Positions 7,724 through 17,692 are shown, numbered from the stretch's first letter. The stretch is DNA of 64,000 nucleotides from Paenibacillus tyrphae (GCF_024158745.1 NZ_JAMZAW010000026.1:1-64000); one strand, 5' to 3'. Translations and numbers: made by a program. The notes: a model not told the origin generated them from the sequence alone.

Positions 7724-10237
7724 ATGTCGCACAGAGTCTATTTATATAATGTCAGCGTCCCTTCCGAAGCACAGGATGACGATAAGATGATGATGGAATG
7801 GGGCTATGAAATGCCCCTCGTATTACAGCCTCTCTTGGTCGACGGAGGGTTTATCGACGGCAATAATTATAACAACCATACGGAGCCGGACAATGCGGGA
7901 CTGTATTACAATGCCCGGACGGGAATCGAAAACCTGAAACGGTTTTACGATTTTCTGGAGAAGCAGGAAGGGCTGATTGCAGACAAAGCAGCCTTTGCCG
8001 AAGCCAAAACGAAGCTTGTGAGCTATCTCGAAAAATTAGACCTCCCGTATTTCCATCTCGATGCTTGGGACGTATTCAATATGGACGACATCCCCCATGC
8101 CGAGCAGGCGGAAACATGGCGGGCGAATATTGCCCACAACAACGAGATCATCACCAAGGCGATGGACAACGACGACATCTCGCTGCTGCGCTATTCCGAA
8201 TTGATGGACGTGAACCCTGGCTTTAAATCGTTTGCCGAGCTGCTCAATTATCCGAATTACGAATACGGCTGGGGGTCGATTTGGGAGCCTTATGAAGATG
8301 AGACGAAAGTAGAAATTTTTGAGGAAAACGGCTTGTGGGGCCTGAAAGACAAGGCTGGCAACATACTGCTCAGCCCGCAGTTTGACGAATTTTACGATTT
8401 CAGCTGCGAAGATCTTGCCGTGGTCACCCGGACGGGCAAATACGGCTATGTACATAAGTCAGGGAAAATCGTCATTCCGCTCGTATGGGACGATGCTTTC
8501 GATTTTGAATACGGCACGACTTCTGCCATTGTCAAACGGGACGATAAATTCGGGCTCATCAATCTCGAAGGCCGGACCGTGACGCCAACGGAATACGAGA
8601 GCTTGGAAGAGCTGGCCGGCATCTATTTCACCGGGAAAAAAGACGGCGGCTGGGGCGTGCTGGACCAATCCGGATCCGTCATCGTACCGTTCGAGCATGA
8701 AGAACCGTTCAAATTCGGCGGGGAGTATTACCATACGGCAGTGAAAGGGAGAAAAAACCGCAAAATCTTCAACGAATATTGGAACTATATCGGAGACTTT
8801 CCGTTAACCGCGGTGGAGCCGATCGAGGAAGGGCTTATTCTGGTCAAGCCGCACAAGGATGCCAATCACCACACCTTGTACAAAAAAGACGGCACGGTCT
8901 GCGTGTCGGGCTTCGATAAGCTGAACCGGCAGACCCATTTCCCGAATCTGCTTATCCTGCGCAAAGGCAAAAAGCACGGCGCCTTCGGCAAGCGGCAGGA
9001 AAGCCTTCTGCTGCCTTATGAGTACGATGCGCTGATCGATCTGCAGGCCGTCGTCGATTCTATGTCGAGCAACCTGGTGCTGGCGCAAAAGGACGGGCAA
9101 AAAGGCGTATTTAACGGGGACCCGGACGAGCCTTCGTGGTTATTTCCTATGGACGATTACGAGAACATCGTTTGGCTGTACGAGCGTGCCTTCGCTTTGA
9201 AGCGTAATGGGCTATGGAGCATCGCCTATTCGCCCGAAAAACGGCTGAGCGACTACGAATTCGATCTTGTAGCGCAGAAAGCGCCGGTGAACGGCTTTGC
9301 TTATGCCTTTAAAGGCTCTGAAGTTTACACGGTAGGGGAGTATGGACTGTCGAGGGCCGATAAAGCCGAAGTGCTGGAGGATGCCGAGGATACGTATTAT
9401 AACTATTATTTTGATGCCGACGTACGCAATCGACTGTTGGCTTATGCCAAAGCGGACAGCCCCGATCCCGGTGGCGTGGACGAATATACACCGGTCGAGA
9501 CGTTGTACAACTTGAGCTTGGAGGCTTACGAAGCGGGCGATTACGACAAAGCGTTCCACTACGATACCCTTGCGGCCGAGAAAGGCTATGCCCCATCGAT
9601 GAGTAACCTGGCGCAAATGTATTACAGCCAGGAGGGCTATCTCGATGACGATAAGGCTTTCTACTGGTACGAAAAGGGCGCAGCAGCAGGCAACCCTTAT
9701 GCCATGAACGGTCTGGGCGCCTGCTACCGGCACGGAGTAGGAACGGAGCCGGATGCGGACAAGGCGCTGTACTGGACCGGCCAAGCCGCAGAACGCGGCC
9801 TTGATTTTGCCCACAACAATCTGGGAGCCATCTATTACGAGGGACAGCTAGTGTCGCAAGATTTGGACAAGGCGCTCTGGCATTATGAGCAGGGCGAAGT
9901 ATTGGGCTCGCCGGACTTTGGTTGGCTCGGTTATATTCATGATTTGAAAGGGAATCACGAAAAGGCGCTGCATTATTACCGTCAGGATTACGAAGCCGGC
10001 AGCAATGTGGGGGCCTATAACCTGGGAATCGTGTACAGTCAAGATTTGGGCATAGCCAAAAATATTCCGGCGGCCATTACTTATTTTAACGTGGCTTTGG
10101 AAAGAGACTATCCGCATGCCCATATCGAGCTGGCTCGAATCTACCGGAACGAAAAGGAATTCGCGGATGAGAGCTTGGCGAAATACCATCTTGAACAGGC
10201 CGAGAAGGCCGGACTGGATATCCCGGACGACATCTGA
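7724..10237 (+). CDS. WG-repeat and Sel1-repeat protein
   Basis: An 837-residue cytosolic protein after TAAGGAGATAT. The first 180 residues are an unassigned helical domain. From about 185 to 450 there are WG beta-repeats such as GLWGLKDKAGNILLSPQFDE, KYGYVHKSGKIVIP and GGWGVLDQSGSVIVP. From about 600 to the end there are Sel1-like tetratricopeptide repeats (YEKGAAAGNPYAMNGLG, WTGQAAERGLDFAHNNLG and others). Both repeat types are known protein-binding scaffolds, and joining them in one chain is typical of large firmicute proteins of unknown role. No enzyme motif or export signal is visible. It probably acts as an adaptor; the partner is unknown. Confidence 0.8.
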   Translation: MSHRVYLYNVSVPSEAQDDDKMMMEWGYEMPLVLQPLLVDGGFIDGNNYNNHTEPDNAGLYYNARTGIENLKRFYDFLEKQEGLIADKAAFAEAKTKLVSYLEKLDLPYFHLDAWDVFNMDDIPHAEQAETWRANIAHNNEIITKAMDNDDISLLRYSELMDVNPGFKSFAELLNYPNYEYGWGSIWEPYEDETKVEIFEENGLWGLKDKAGNILLSPQFDEFYDFSCEDLAVVTRTGKYGYVHKSGKIVIPLVWDDAFDFEYGTTSAIVKRDDKFGLINLEGRTVTPTEYESLEELAGIYFTGKKDGGWGVLDQSGSVIVPFEHEEPFKFGGEYYHTAVKGRKNRKIFNEYWNYIGDFPLTAVEPIEEGLILVKPHKDANHHTLYKKDGTVCVSGFDKLNRQTHFPNLLILRKGKKHGAFGKRQESLLLPYEYDALIDLQAVVDSMSSNLVLAQKDGQKGVFNGDPDEPSWLFPMDDYENIVWLYERAFALKRNGLWSIAYSPEKRLSDYEFDLVAQKAPVNGFAYAFKGSEVYTVGEYGLSRADKAEVLEDAEDTYYNYYFDADVRNRLLAYAKADSPDPGGVDEYTPVETLYNLSLEAYEAGDYDKAFHYDTLAAEKGYAPSMSNLAQMYYSQEGYLDDDKAFYWYEKGAAAGNPYAMNGLGACYRHGVGTEPDADKALYWTGQAAERGLDFAHNNLGAIYYEGQLVSQDLDKALWHYEQGEVLGSPDFGWLGYIHDLKGNHEKALHYYRQDYEAGSNVGAYNLGIVYSQDLGIAKNIPAAITYFNVALERDYPHAHIELARIYRNEKEFADESLAKYHLEQAEKAGLDIPDDI

Positions 10238-10261
10238 CATGAATTGAGCGGCGCTGAAAAG

Positions 10262-10320
10262 AAAAAACATGATTCCGGTCGCTTCGCAGGCACCATGGCC
10301 CGGAAGAAGGCGACCGGAAT
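10262..10320 (-). terminator. Rho-independent terminator for the AraC-type gene
   Basis: The arms ATTCCGGTCGC (10272-10282) and GCGACCGGAAT (10310-10320) are perfect 11-bp complements. Read on the minus strand they are followed by CATGTTTTTTC, matching an intrinsic terminator 15 bases past the regulator's stop codon. Confidence 0.75.
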
Positions 10321-10334
10321 GCCGGCCGGTGTCC

Positions 10335-12566
10335 CTACATCTGCGTCCCCGACCGCCGGTACTCGCTCGGCGTAACGCCGGTAATCTTCTTGAACATTCG
10401 GTTGAACGAGTTCATGTTTTGATAGCCGACCTGCCCGGCGATATCCTGAATGCGCAGATCGGTCTGCCGCAGCAGCTCCTTCGCTTTGCCGATGCGCACG
10501 TCGTTCACGAAATCGAGGAAGTTGATTCCCGTTTTTTCTTTAAAATAAGTGGACAAGTAGCCTCCCGTAATGTTGAGCCAAGAGGCGACGAGATCCAGCG
10601 TAATATCTTCCGTATATCGCTCCGTCACATAAGCGGTCGCTCCGGTAATAATCGGGTCGGCGGCTTCTTTTTTATTGTTGATGCGCCGGCAGGCTTCACC
10701 AATCATCGCTTCGAAATAACGGTCCAGCTTGGAGACGGTATGGAGCTGCTCCGGCTCTAGGTCCGTTAATTGTCCGCTGTCCAGCCCCATGCCATGCAGC
10801 AGCCGGGTCGTTTTATACGTGATTTCACGGGCAAACTCACGGTAGGCGAGCGCGTCGGCCTTTCTTTTCTCCATCTGCGCCATGAGGCGCCGCAACACTT
10901 GCAGCACGTTCGCGGCGTTCCCCGCTTGCAAATTCGCTTTAATCTCCTGCATCAGCGCATCGGGCACGACGAACGGCTCCTGCGGGACGTGCTGCGCTTC
11001 GAGCACGACCGTTTCATCGTCGAACGGCCGGTGACGGATCATCTCCAGCGCCTCTTCGTAGGCGTCGGTCAGGTCAGCGGTATGCGCATGCAGCGGACTG
11101 ACGGCAATGGTGAGGAAGCAGTAGGCTTTGTCCGTGCTCAGCACCCCGACGATGCCGTCCAGCGTCGTGCGCAGGCGCTCTTCCTCTCCCGGCTTCGGAT
11201 GCACGATCGATAAAATCTGATTTCGCTCGATTTGGAACGTGAGCGATCCTTCCAGCTCCTTCGTGACGACGTGGTTAATGTACTCGCGAATGTACGACGC
11301 GGCGCGTTCCTCTTCCGCTTGAATTTCCGTGTGAAACGGGTGATTGAACGAGAGATGAAACAGAACGACCTGGAACGGCTTTTGCTCGCCTAACTGATCC
11401 GCACCGGCGACCGGCAGCCCGCGGATTTTTTTCAGCTTGTTCATATAGCTGTGATAGCGCAGCAGCGCATGCTTCTCCTCCAGATCCTGATGCCGCAAAT
11501 GCCGCTGTTGGAGCAAAAAACCGATATTGCCGCGGATGAGCTCGAATTCGTTGTCGTGCCGGGGCACGGTGTCCTGCTCGTTCAAGCTTTTGATCGAGTC
11601 GACGATGCGCTGGACCGGATTGTTGAACCGGACGGTGAACAAGACGGATACCGTGACGCTGGCCGCGATCGCGACGAGCAGGACGGCGACGAAGGTCAGA
11701 TTCAGCTTGATCAATTGGGACGAGATATGGCCGTCCGGCACGAGATTCACATAGGTGAATCCTGTCTTTGGTCCGGTGGTGTAGAAGAAGTACTGGTTAT
11801 CCGCCTTCACCCAATCTTGTCCCGGAGGCAGAGCAGGCAGAGGCTCATCGGCTGCGGAGCCCGAAGCGAACAGCAGACGGCCGCTTGCGTCCAATACGTA
11901 AAAGTTGTCGTTGACCGAGCGGTGGAACGCTTGAAACATGCGGTCCGCATCGACAAAAGCCAGCATCATGAAATCCGGGTAAAAGCGGCTTTTGACCAGC
12001 ATGGGCCAGACCGGACCGGTTGCATCGCCCGGTGAGTCGTTTCTCAGGTAGGAGGCGGCAGGGTAGATCGTCATCGGGCCGGCTTGCTCGAATTGCTTTT
12101 TCCAGAACGAGTAGGTGTAAACGGGATTGACGTAATATTCGGTGAACATGGATTCGGGGCTCGCGCCTCGCGATTTCTCCAGCATCAGGGAATGCCTGAC
12201 ATCGTACACGAACAGATTGTTCAAGTATAGCGCCTGATTCGATACAGTGTTGCTGAGATAGTCCGTCACCTTGTTGGCCGCCACGTAATCGAGATACGGC
12301 TTGCTGTTCAGCTCCTGCAGCCGGGGGTTCAGGTACAAATTCAGCATCGTATTTTCCAGCAGCTGAAAATGCTGCTCGAAATCGTTTGTCGTGTTCGTGA
12401 GATTGACTGTGTTATATTTGATGATTTCATCGCGGAGGCTTTGCCGGAAAACTCCATAGGTCAGGAGCTCGAAGATGACCAGGAGAACGATCACCCCGAG
12501 AAAGCTGAGCAGCAGCTTAAAAAAAACGGAACGCGCTTTCATTTTGATGCGGAGGATGCTTGGCAA
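10335..12566 (-). CDS. membrane-bound AraC-family transcriptional regulator with extracellular sensor
   Basis: About 743 residues if translation starts at TTG 12566, which follows AGGAAGGGAG; the open frame extends to 12698, and ATG 12542 is another candidate. The order is: a first membrane helix (FFKLLLSFLGVIVLLVIFELL), an extracellular Cache-like sensor of about 250 residues, a second membrane helix (TFVAVLLVAIAASVTVSVLF), a HAMP-like stretch, a cytosolic linker, and a C-terminal AraC/XylS double helix-turn-helix containing DLVASWLNITGGYLSTYF and DIAGQVGYQNMNSFNRMFK. Such proteins regulate adjacent polysaccharide-uptake genes in Paenibacillus. Here it is divergent from an ABC sugar importer and probably controls it in response to an extracellular ligand. 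Confidence 0.85.
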   Translation of the reverse strand: MPSILRIKMKARSVFFKLLLSFLGVIVLLVIFELLTYGVFRQSLRDEIIKYNTVNLTNTTNDFEQHFQLLENTMLNLYLNPRLQELNSKPYLDYVAANKVTDYLSNTVSNQALYLNNLFVYDVRHSLMLEKSRGASPESMFTEYYVNPVYTYSFWKKQFEQAGPMTIYPAASYLRNDSPGDATGPVWPMLVKSRFYPDFMMLAFVDADRMFQAFHRSVNDNFYVLDASGRLLFASGSAADEPLPALPPGQDWVKADNQYFFYTTGPKTGFTYVNLVPDGHISSQLIKLNLTFVAVLLVAIAASVTVSVLFTVRFNNPVQRIVDSIKSLNEQDTVPRHDNEFELIRGNIGFLLQQRHLRHQDLEEKHALLRYHSYMNKLKKIRGLPVAGADQLGEQKPFQVVLFHLSFNHPFHTEIQAEEERAASYIREYINHVVTKELEGSLTFQIERNQILSIVHPKPGEEERLRTTLDGIVGVLSTDKAYCFLTIAVSPLHAHTADLTDAYEEALEMIRHRPFDDETVVLEAQHVPQEPFVVPDALMQEIKANLQAGNAANVLQVLRRLMAQMEKRKADALAYREFAREITYKTTRLLHGMGLDSGQLTDLEPEQLHTVSKLDRYFEAMIGEACRRINNKKEAADPIITGATAYVTERYTEDITLDLVASWLNITGGYLSTYFKEKTGINFLDFVNDVRIGKAKELLRQTDLRIQDIAGQVGYQNMNSFNRMFKKITGVTPSEYRRSGTQM

Positions 12567-12755
12567 AGGCGGTTGACTCCCTTCCTGCGGCGGATCGGAT
12601 ACAATATGTCTGTTTTTCGAATGCTTCACTGATTTACGGAAATCCCGAAAACCGTGATAAAACGGCAATAGCGACGGTTTTCGGAGACGAATTCTCACTA
12701 TATTATAACATTGCGGCCCCGGGATGGGGGCAGGCCCTTAAGTCTCAAAATAGAC

Positions 12756-12769
12756 TGGAAGCGGTTCCA
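12756..12769 (+). promoter_or_regulatory. cre-like catabolite operator
   Basis: TGGAAGCGGTTCCA is a near-palindrome that matches the CcpA cre core (TGnnAnCGnTnnCA) at every fixed position. It lies 58 bases before the first importer gene, where binding would block transcription. CcpA control is inferred; a LacI-type operator is the alternative. Confidence 0.55.
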
Positions 12770-12826
12770 AGATAACGGGTGCGAACCTGCCGCTAGTCCC
12801 AACGAAACCGAGAAAGGAGTTTTCTT

Positions 12827-13816
12827 ATGGAAACGGAATTCACAGCCAAGGCATCGCCCGATCCGAGTCCTTCCCGTATGACAGCGGAGTCCATATCCGG
12901 CAGCTCGCGCCGGCAATTGCTGTTGTCCCGGATGTGGAAAGAGCGTTACTTGTATCTGCTGCTGTTCCCGGGCCTGGTGTACTTTATCGTATACAAGTAC
13001 TTGCCCATGGCCGGAAATATGATGGCTTTTCAAGATTATAGCGCATTTCAAGGCTTCTGGGGCAGCGAGTGGGTCGGACTGAAGCACTTTGAGCGCATCT
13101 TCCAGGACAAGGAAGTTCTGCGGGTGCTCTGGAACACGCTGTACTTGTCTTTGCTGCAAATCGCCTTCGCCTTTCCGGTGCCGATCGTGCTCGCCGTGAT
13201 GCTCAACGAGGTGCGCCGCGAATGGTTCAAGCGCCTCATTCAATCGATCGTCTACCTGCCGCACTTCATTTCTTGGGTCGTCGTGATCGGCATGGTGACG
13301 GTGTTCCTCCAGTCCGAAGGCCTGGTGAACAAGCTGCTGCACGTGCTGTTCGGCGTCGGACCCGTTGCCTTCCTGCAGGAGCCGGGCTGGTTCATGCCTC
13401 TGGTCGTGCTTGAGGTGATCTGGAAGGAATCCGGCTGGGGCACGATCCTCTTCCTTGCGGCATTGGCTGCCGTAGATCCGAGCCAGTACGAAGCGGCCGT
13501 CATCGACGGAGCCAACCGCTGGCGGCAAATCTGGCATATTACGCTGCCTGCGATTCGCAGCACGATTGTGATTTTGCTTATTTTGCGGCTCGGCAGCGTG
13601 CTCGATTCGGGCTTTGAACAGATTTTCCTGATGCTCAACCCGTTCAACAAATCGGTGGGCGACGTGCTCGATACGTATGTGTACGTCAAAGGCCTGACCG
13701 AATCCGACTACAGCTTCGCCACCGCGGTCGGTTTGTTCAAATCGCTCGTAGGACTGCTGCTTATTATCGGGGCGAACCGTCTGGCTAAACGCTTCGGCGA
13801 AGAAGGCGTGTTCTAA
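12827..13816 (+). CDS. ABC sugar transporter permease, LplB/YtcP-group
   Basis: A 329-residue inner-membrane protein after GAAAGGAG. Six membrane helices are readable, beginning with YLYLLLFPGLVYFIVYKYLP. The coupling motif EAAVIDGANRWRQIWHITLP (about residues 221-240) contacts the ATPase subunit. The N-terminal 40 residues are a cytosolic extension. With the next two genes it forms a carbohydrate-uptake (CUT1-type) importer. No ATPase gene is present, and in firmicutes such importers often share a common MsmX-type ATPase; that is inference. Expression is likely governed by the divergent AraC-type regulator and the cre-like site. Confidence 0.9.
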   Translation: METEFTAKASPDPSPSRMTAESISGSSRRQLLLSRMWKERYLYLLLFPGLVYFIVYKYLPMAGNMMAFQDYSAFQGFWGSEWVGLKHFERIFQDKEVLRVLWNTLYLSLLQIAFAFPVPIVLAVMLNEVRREWFKRLIQSIVYLPHFISWVVVIGMVTVFLQSEGLVNKLLHVLFGVGPVAFLQEPGWFMPLVVLEVIWKESGWGTILFLAALAAVDPSQYEAAVIDGANRWRQIWHITLPAIRSTIVILLILRLGSVLDSGFEQIFLMLNPFNKSVGDVLDTYVYVKGLTESDYSFATAVGLFKSLVGLLLIIGANRLAKRFGEEGVF

Positions 13817-13864
13817 TCTTACCTGCGGCTGCGGCATAAAGCAAGATACGGAGGTGCAAACGCT

Positions 13865-14749
13865 ATGATTCGTAATCGCACATGGCAGGAAAAAGCGTTC
13901 GGGGCCGTCAACGGGGTACTCCTCGTGATCATCGCGCTGCTGATGCTGTTCCCTTTCTACTATATGACTATCGTGTCGTTTACTTCCTACACGGAGTACG
14001 TGAAGACCGAGCTGCTGCTTGTTCCGACAAGCTTTGTGCTCGATGCGTACGCCTATATTTTTCAATCAGATTCGTTCGTGCGCTCGATTGGCGTAACCGT
14101 CTTCGTCACCGTCGTGGGCACGTTCGTCAATCTGCTGCTTACTTCGATGATGGCTTACGCTTTGTCGCGCAACATTCTCGGCAAACGGGTGTTTCTGTTC
14201 CTCGTCCTGTTCACGTTCGTCTTCGGGGCGGGCATTATCCCGACGTACATGATCGTCAGCGCCACCGGCCTGATCAACTCGTACTGGGCGTTAATTCTTC
14301 CCGTCGCCATCAACTCGTACAATCTGATCGTCATGCGGCAGTTTTTTCTCAACATCCCGCACGAGCTGACGGAGTCGGCTTTGATCGACGGGGCCAACGA
14401 CCTGCAAATTTATGCCCGCATCATCCTTCCGCTGTCCAAGCCGGCGCTGGCCGCCTTCGGGCTGTTCTCCGCCGTGGCCCATTGGAACACGTATTTCTCG
14501 GCGCTGCTTTATTTGAACGATCCGGCCAAATGGACGGTGCAGGTCATGCTGCGTCAGATCGTAATTCTGAGCCAGGCGGGCAATATTTTGTCCGAAGGGG
14601 TGCAAGCGGCCCGGGGGCTGCAGGTTCCACCTGCGGAAACGATCGGCATGGCGGCGATTCTGGTATCGACGATACCGATTCTCGTGCTGTATCCGTTTCT
14701 GCAAAAGCATTTTGCGAAAGGGGTGATGTTGGGCTCGGTCAAAGGCTAG
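13865..14749 (+). CDS. ABC sugar transporter permease, YtcP/AraQ-group
   Basis: A 294-residue permease following ACGGAGGTG, 48 bases after the first permease. Six helices are readable, starting with VNGVLLVIIALLMLFPFYYM. The EAA-type loop is ESALIDGANDLQIYARIILP (about residues 174-193). It pairs with the preceding gene as the second membrane half of the importer. The family usually transports oligosaccharides or uronides; the substrate here is not readable from the sequence. No abnormality is seen. Confidence 0.9.
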   Translation: MIRNRTWQEKAFGAVNGVLLVIIALLMLFPFYYMTIVSFTSYTEYVKTELLLVPTSFVLDAYAYIFQSDSFVRSIGVTVFVTVVGTFVNLLLTSMMAYALSRNILGKRVFLFLVLFTFVFGAGIIPTYMIVSATGLINSYWALILPVAINSYNLIVMRQFFLNIPHELTESALIDGANDLQIYARIILPLSKPALAAFGLFSAVAHWNTYFSALLYLNDPAKWTVQVMLRQIVILSQAGNILSEGVQAARGLQVPPAETIGMAAILVSTIPILVLYPFLQKHFAKGVMLGSVKG

Positions 14750-14812
14750 GGGGTTGGAGAATCGGTTTGACTGATGTACCATAGCATTACACCTTAAGGA
14801 GGATATTCATCC

Positions 14813-16381
14813 ATGACAATGAAACGGTCTGTTTCCGTTCTGCTTTCGCTCGCCGTAGCGGGCAGTATGACAGCTTGCTCCGGAGGAGCGAACTCGGGTG
14901 CGGCGGACGCCGGCAAAGGCAGCGCGGATGCCAAAAATAAAAAGATTACGATCACCTGGTTCTCGGGCACGTGGGAAAATCCGGTGCCGGGGCCGGACAG
15001 CGAAGCGGTCAAAGTGATCAACGAGAAGTTCAACGTAGACTTCAAGCCGCAGTATGTTCCTTGGGATACGTATGATGAGAAGCTCAGCGTCACGATGGCT
15101 TCCGGCGATATTCCGGACGTCATCGGCATGGAGCTGGTGGATGCCAACTATATGAAATGGGCGAAGCAGGGCGCTTTTCTCCCGCTGAACGACTATCTCG
15201 ACAATTACAATTCGTTCAAGCCGGTGCCTTCCAACGTCTGGGATATGCTCAAAGTGAACGGCAAAGTATATGCGGTTCCTTATTTCTTCAACGCCAAGGG
15301 CGGCAAAAAGCCGGTTATCCGCAAGGATTGGCTCGACAAGCTGGGACTGCCGATGCCTACGAATTACGAGGAGCTGAAAAAAGTCGCCATCGCGTTCGCC
15401 AAGCAGGACCCGGACGGCAACGGGAAGGACGACACGATCGGCCTCGGGTTGGCCAAAAACATCTATTACAGCCCTACGTTCAGCCCGTATTACGGCGCTT
15501 GGTACGAAAAGGACAAAAACGGGCAGTACATCCCCGACATCGGCGAAGGAAGCAAAGAGGTCGTCAAGTTCCTGACGGATCTGTACAAGGAAGGCGCGAT
15601 CAAGAAAGACTGGGCCGTTACGAATTACAACGACGTGTTCAAGGCGTTCAACGCCGGGAAAGTCGGGATCTGGTACGAGGAGCCGGGCGGCAATCTCATC
15701 AACTACAAGACGCTGGCCGAGAACGCGCCGAATGCGGTGCTTGCGCCACTGCCCGCCTTCAAAGCGCCGGACGGCACGCAGGGCATCCGCTCGTTGGCCG
15801 GTTACTACAAAATGTATCTGCTGAGCGCCAAGCTGAAGAACGATCCGGAGAAAGTGCAGCGCATTCTCGAAATCATGGACTATTTCCGCGAATTTACACC
15901 GGCGGACCAGCGTAACGCGAAGAATGAGAAGTACGATTGGCTGAACGGCAAAGAAGGCAAAGGCTACAAAATGGAAGACGGCGTCCCGATTCCAATTAAG
16001 GAAAACCGTTCCAACGTCGCGCCGAGCGCATACATCAACACCGAAGGCTGGGCGCCGAACGACCAAGACCTGGAAGTGTTCATCAAAGGCTCGAAGTCGC
16101 CGCTCGAAAGGCAGTTCAACGAATCGGTGGTCGCGTATCTCAAAACGTCCAAAATTTATCTCAGCCCCGTGATGGCTGTTCAGTCGCCGCTGTACAATAC
16201 GAAATGGACCGAGCTGTCCCAGTTCCTGAACGACGAGAAGACGAAAATGATCGTCGGCCAACGGCCGTTTTCGGATTGGGATAAGATGGTAGACGAATTT
16301 ATGGCGAAGGGCGGCAAGGAAGTCGTCGACGAAGTGAACAAGCTGGTCAAGGATAACAACGCCAAAGTCGGCTGGCAGTAA
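14813..16381 (+). CDS. extracellular solute-binding lipoprotein, LplA-like
   Basis: The 522-residue product follows TAAGGAGG. Its signal sequence ends in the lipobox AGSMTAC (Cys near residue 22) and is followed by a Gly/Ala/Ser-rich tether. The body matches family 1 extracellular solute-binding proteins (PF01547/PF13416), with an opening strand KKITITWFSGTWENP, a 'VTMASGDIPDVIGM' segment and the long C-terminal lobe ending 'FMAKGGKEVVDEVNKLVKD'. It captures the sugar outside the membrane and delivers it to the two permeases encoded just upstream. It contains aromatic-rich segments (YYSPTFSPYYGAWYEKD) of the kind that line sugar pockets. Confidence 0.9.
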   Translation: MTMKRSVSVLLSLAVAGSMTACSGGANSGAADAGKGSADAKNKKITITWFSGTWENPVPGPDSEAVKVINEKFNVDFKPQYVPWDTYDEKLSVTMASGDIPDVIGMELVDANYMKWAKQGAFLPLNDYLDNYNSFKPVPSNVWDMLKVNGKVYAVPYFFNAKGGKKPVIRKDWLDKLGLPMPTNYEELKKVAIAFAKQDPDGNGKDDTIGLGLAKNIYYSPTFSPYYGAWYEKDKNGQYIPDIGEGSKEVVKFLTDLYKEGAIKKDWAVTNYNDVFKAFNAGKVGIWYEEPGGNLINYKTLAENAPNAVLAPLPAFKAPDGTQGIRSLAGYYKMYLLSAKLKNDPEKVQRILEIMDYFREFTPADQRNAKNEKYDWLNGKEGKGYKMEDGVPIPIKENRSNVAPSAYINTEGWAPNDQDLEVFIKGSKSPLERQFNESVVAYLKTSKIYLSPVMAVQSPLYNTKWTELSQFLNDEKTKMIVGQRPFSDWDKMVDEFMAKGGKEVVDEVNKLVKDNNAKVGWQ

Positions 16382-16432
16382 GGCTTAAGGCCGGCAAGCG
16401 AGTATGATATTCGGAAAAAGGAGCCCGAGACC

Positions 16433-17692
16433 ATGAAACCAATGACAGCCGTCTTGATCGGAGCCGGAGCGAGAGGGGCCGGCGGTTATGCGCGGTACGC
16501 GCTCGATTGTCCGCATGAATTGAAGTTCGTAGCCGTCGCGGAGCCTAACGCCGAGCGCCGGGAAAAGTTCGCAGCCGAGCACGGTATTTCCCGGGAAAAC
16601 TGCTTCGAGACGTGGGAGGAACTGCTCAGCCGTCCGCAGATGGCCGATATCGCGATGATCTGCACGCAGGACCGGATGCACTACGAACCGACGCTGCAGG
16701 CGCTGGATCTCAAATACCACGTGCTGCTCGAAAAGCCGATGTCCCCGGACCCGCGCGAATGCGTGGAGATGGAACGGAGGGCTTTGGCAAACAACCGGCT
16801 GCTGACGATTTGCCATGTGCTGCGCTACACGCCGTTTTGGGCAACGCTGAAAAAGATCATCGCGGAAGGCCGTATCGGCGAGGTCGTGTCGATTCAGCTG
16901 AACGAAAATGTGGGCTATTGGCATATCGCTCACAGCTTCGTCCGCGGCAATTGGAATAACTCGGACAAATCCAGTCCGATGATTCTTGCAAAATCATGTC
17001 ATGACATGGATGTGCTGTCGTGGCTGATGGACCAGCCGTGCGTCAAGGTCAGCTCGTTCGGCTCGCTGATGCATTTTCATTCAGGGAACGCGCCCGCCGG
17101 ATCGACGGATTACTGTATCGACGGGTGCGCGGTGGAGGCGGAATGCCCTTACTCCGCCCCCCGGTTCTACTTGGGTGAAGGCAAGGCGTGGGCGCGTCAT
17201 TACACGGAGGAGCTGACGCGTGAGAACATCGTGAAGGGCCTGCGCGAGTCGCCGTACGGCCGCTGCGTCTACAAGTGCGACAACAACGTGGTCGATCATC
17301 AAGTGGTCAACATGGAGTTCGCGAGCGGAGCTACGGCGATGTTCAGCATGTGCGGCTTTACGCGGGAGCAGGAGCGCCGCATCCAGATCATGGGCACGCG
17401 CGGTGAGCTTCGCGGGGAAGAGAGCACCATTACGCTGATGGATTTTCTGACGCACCAGAAGACGGAGATCGAAATTCCACCGCAGGTGAGCGGACACGGC
17501 GGCGGAGACAGCGGCATCGTGCGCAGCTTCCTGCGCGAGGTGCGGAGTAACGCCGGCGCGGAAAGCCTGACCTCGGCCAGCGCTTCCGTGCGCAGCCATT
17601 TGATGGCTTTCGCGGCGGAAGAGTCCCGCTTGAACGGCGGCAAGGCCGTTCTCATCGACGATTACTATAAGCAGGTTGTAGCGGCGACATAA
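16433..17692 (+). CDS. Gfo/Idh/MocA-family oxidoreductase
   Basis: A 419-residue cytosolic protein after AAAAAGGAG. The N-terminal Rossmann fold carries AVLIGAGARGAGG (residues 5-17) for NAD(P) binding, and the family's catalytic EKPM motif is present (LLEKPMSPDP, about residue 101). The C-terminal half supplies the beta-sheet substrate domain; a Cys-rich insertion (CIDGCAVEAECPYSAP, then GRCVYKCDNN) is typical of a subgroup often found beside sugar importers. It likely oxidises or reduces a sugar or inositol-like compound brought in by the adjacent transporter. The exact substrate is unknown. Confidence 0.85.
   Translation: MKPMTAVLIGAGARGAGGYARYALDCPHELKFVAVAEPNAERREKFAAEHGISRENCFETWEELLSRPQMADIAMICTQDRMHYEPTLQALDLKYHVLLEKPMSPDPRECVEMERRALANNRLLTICHVLRYTPFWATLKKIIAEGRIGEVVSIQLNENVGYWHIAHSFVRGNWNNSDKSSPMILAKSCHDMDVLSWLMDQPCVKVSSFGSLMHFHSGNAPAGSTDYCIDGCAVEAECPYSAPRFYLGEGKAWARHYTEELTRENIVKGLRESPYGRCVYKCDNNVVDHQVVNMEFASGATAMFSMCGFTREQERRIQIMGTRGELRGEESTITLMDFLTHQKTEIEIPPQVSGHGGGDSGIVRSFLREVRSNAGAESLTSASASVRSHLMAFAAEESRLNGGKAVLIDDYYKQVVAAT

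Noticed and set aside
12698..14065. A 455-codon minus-strand frame over the permease genes
   Set aside because: The plus strand encodes unmistakable permeases with EAA motifs; the minus frame is His/Arg/Gln-rich.
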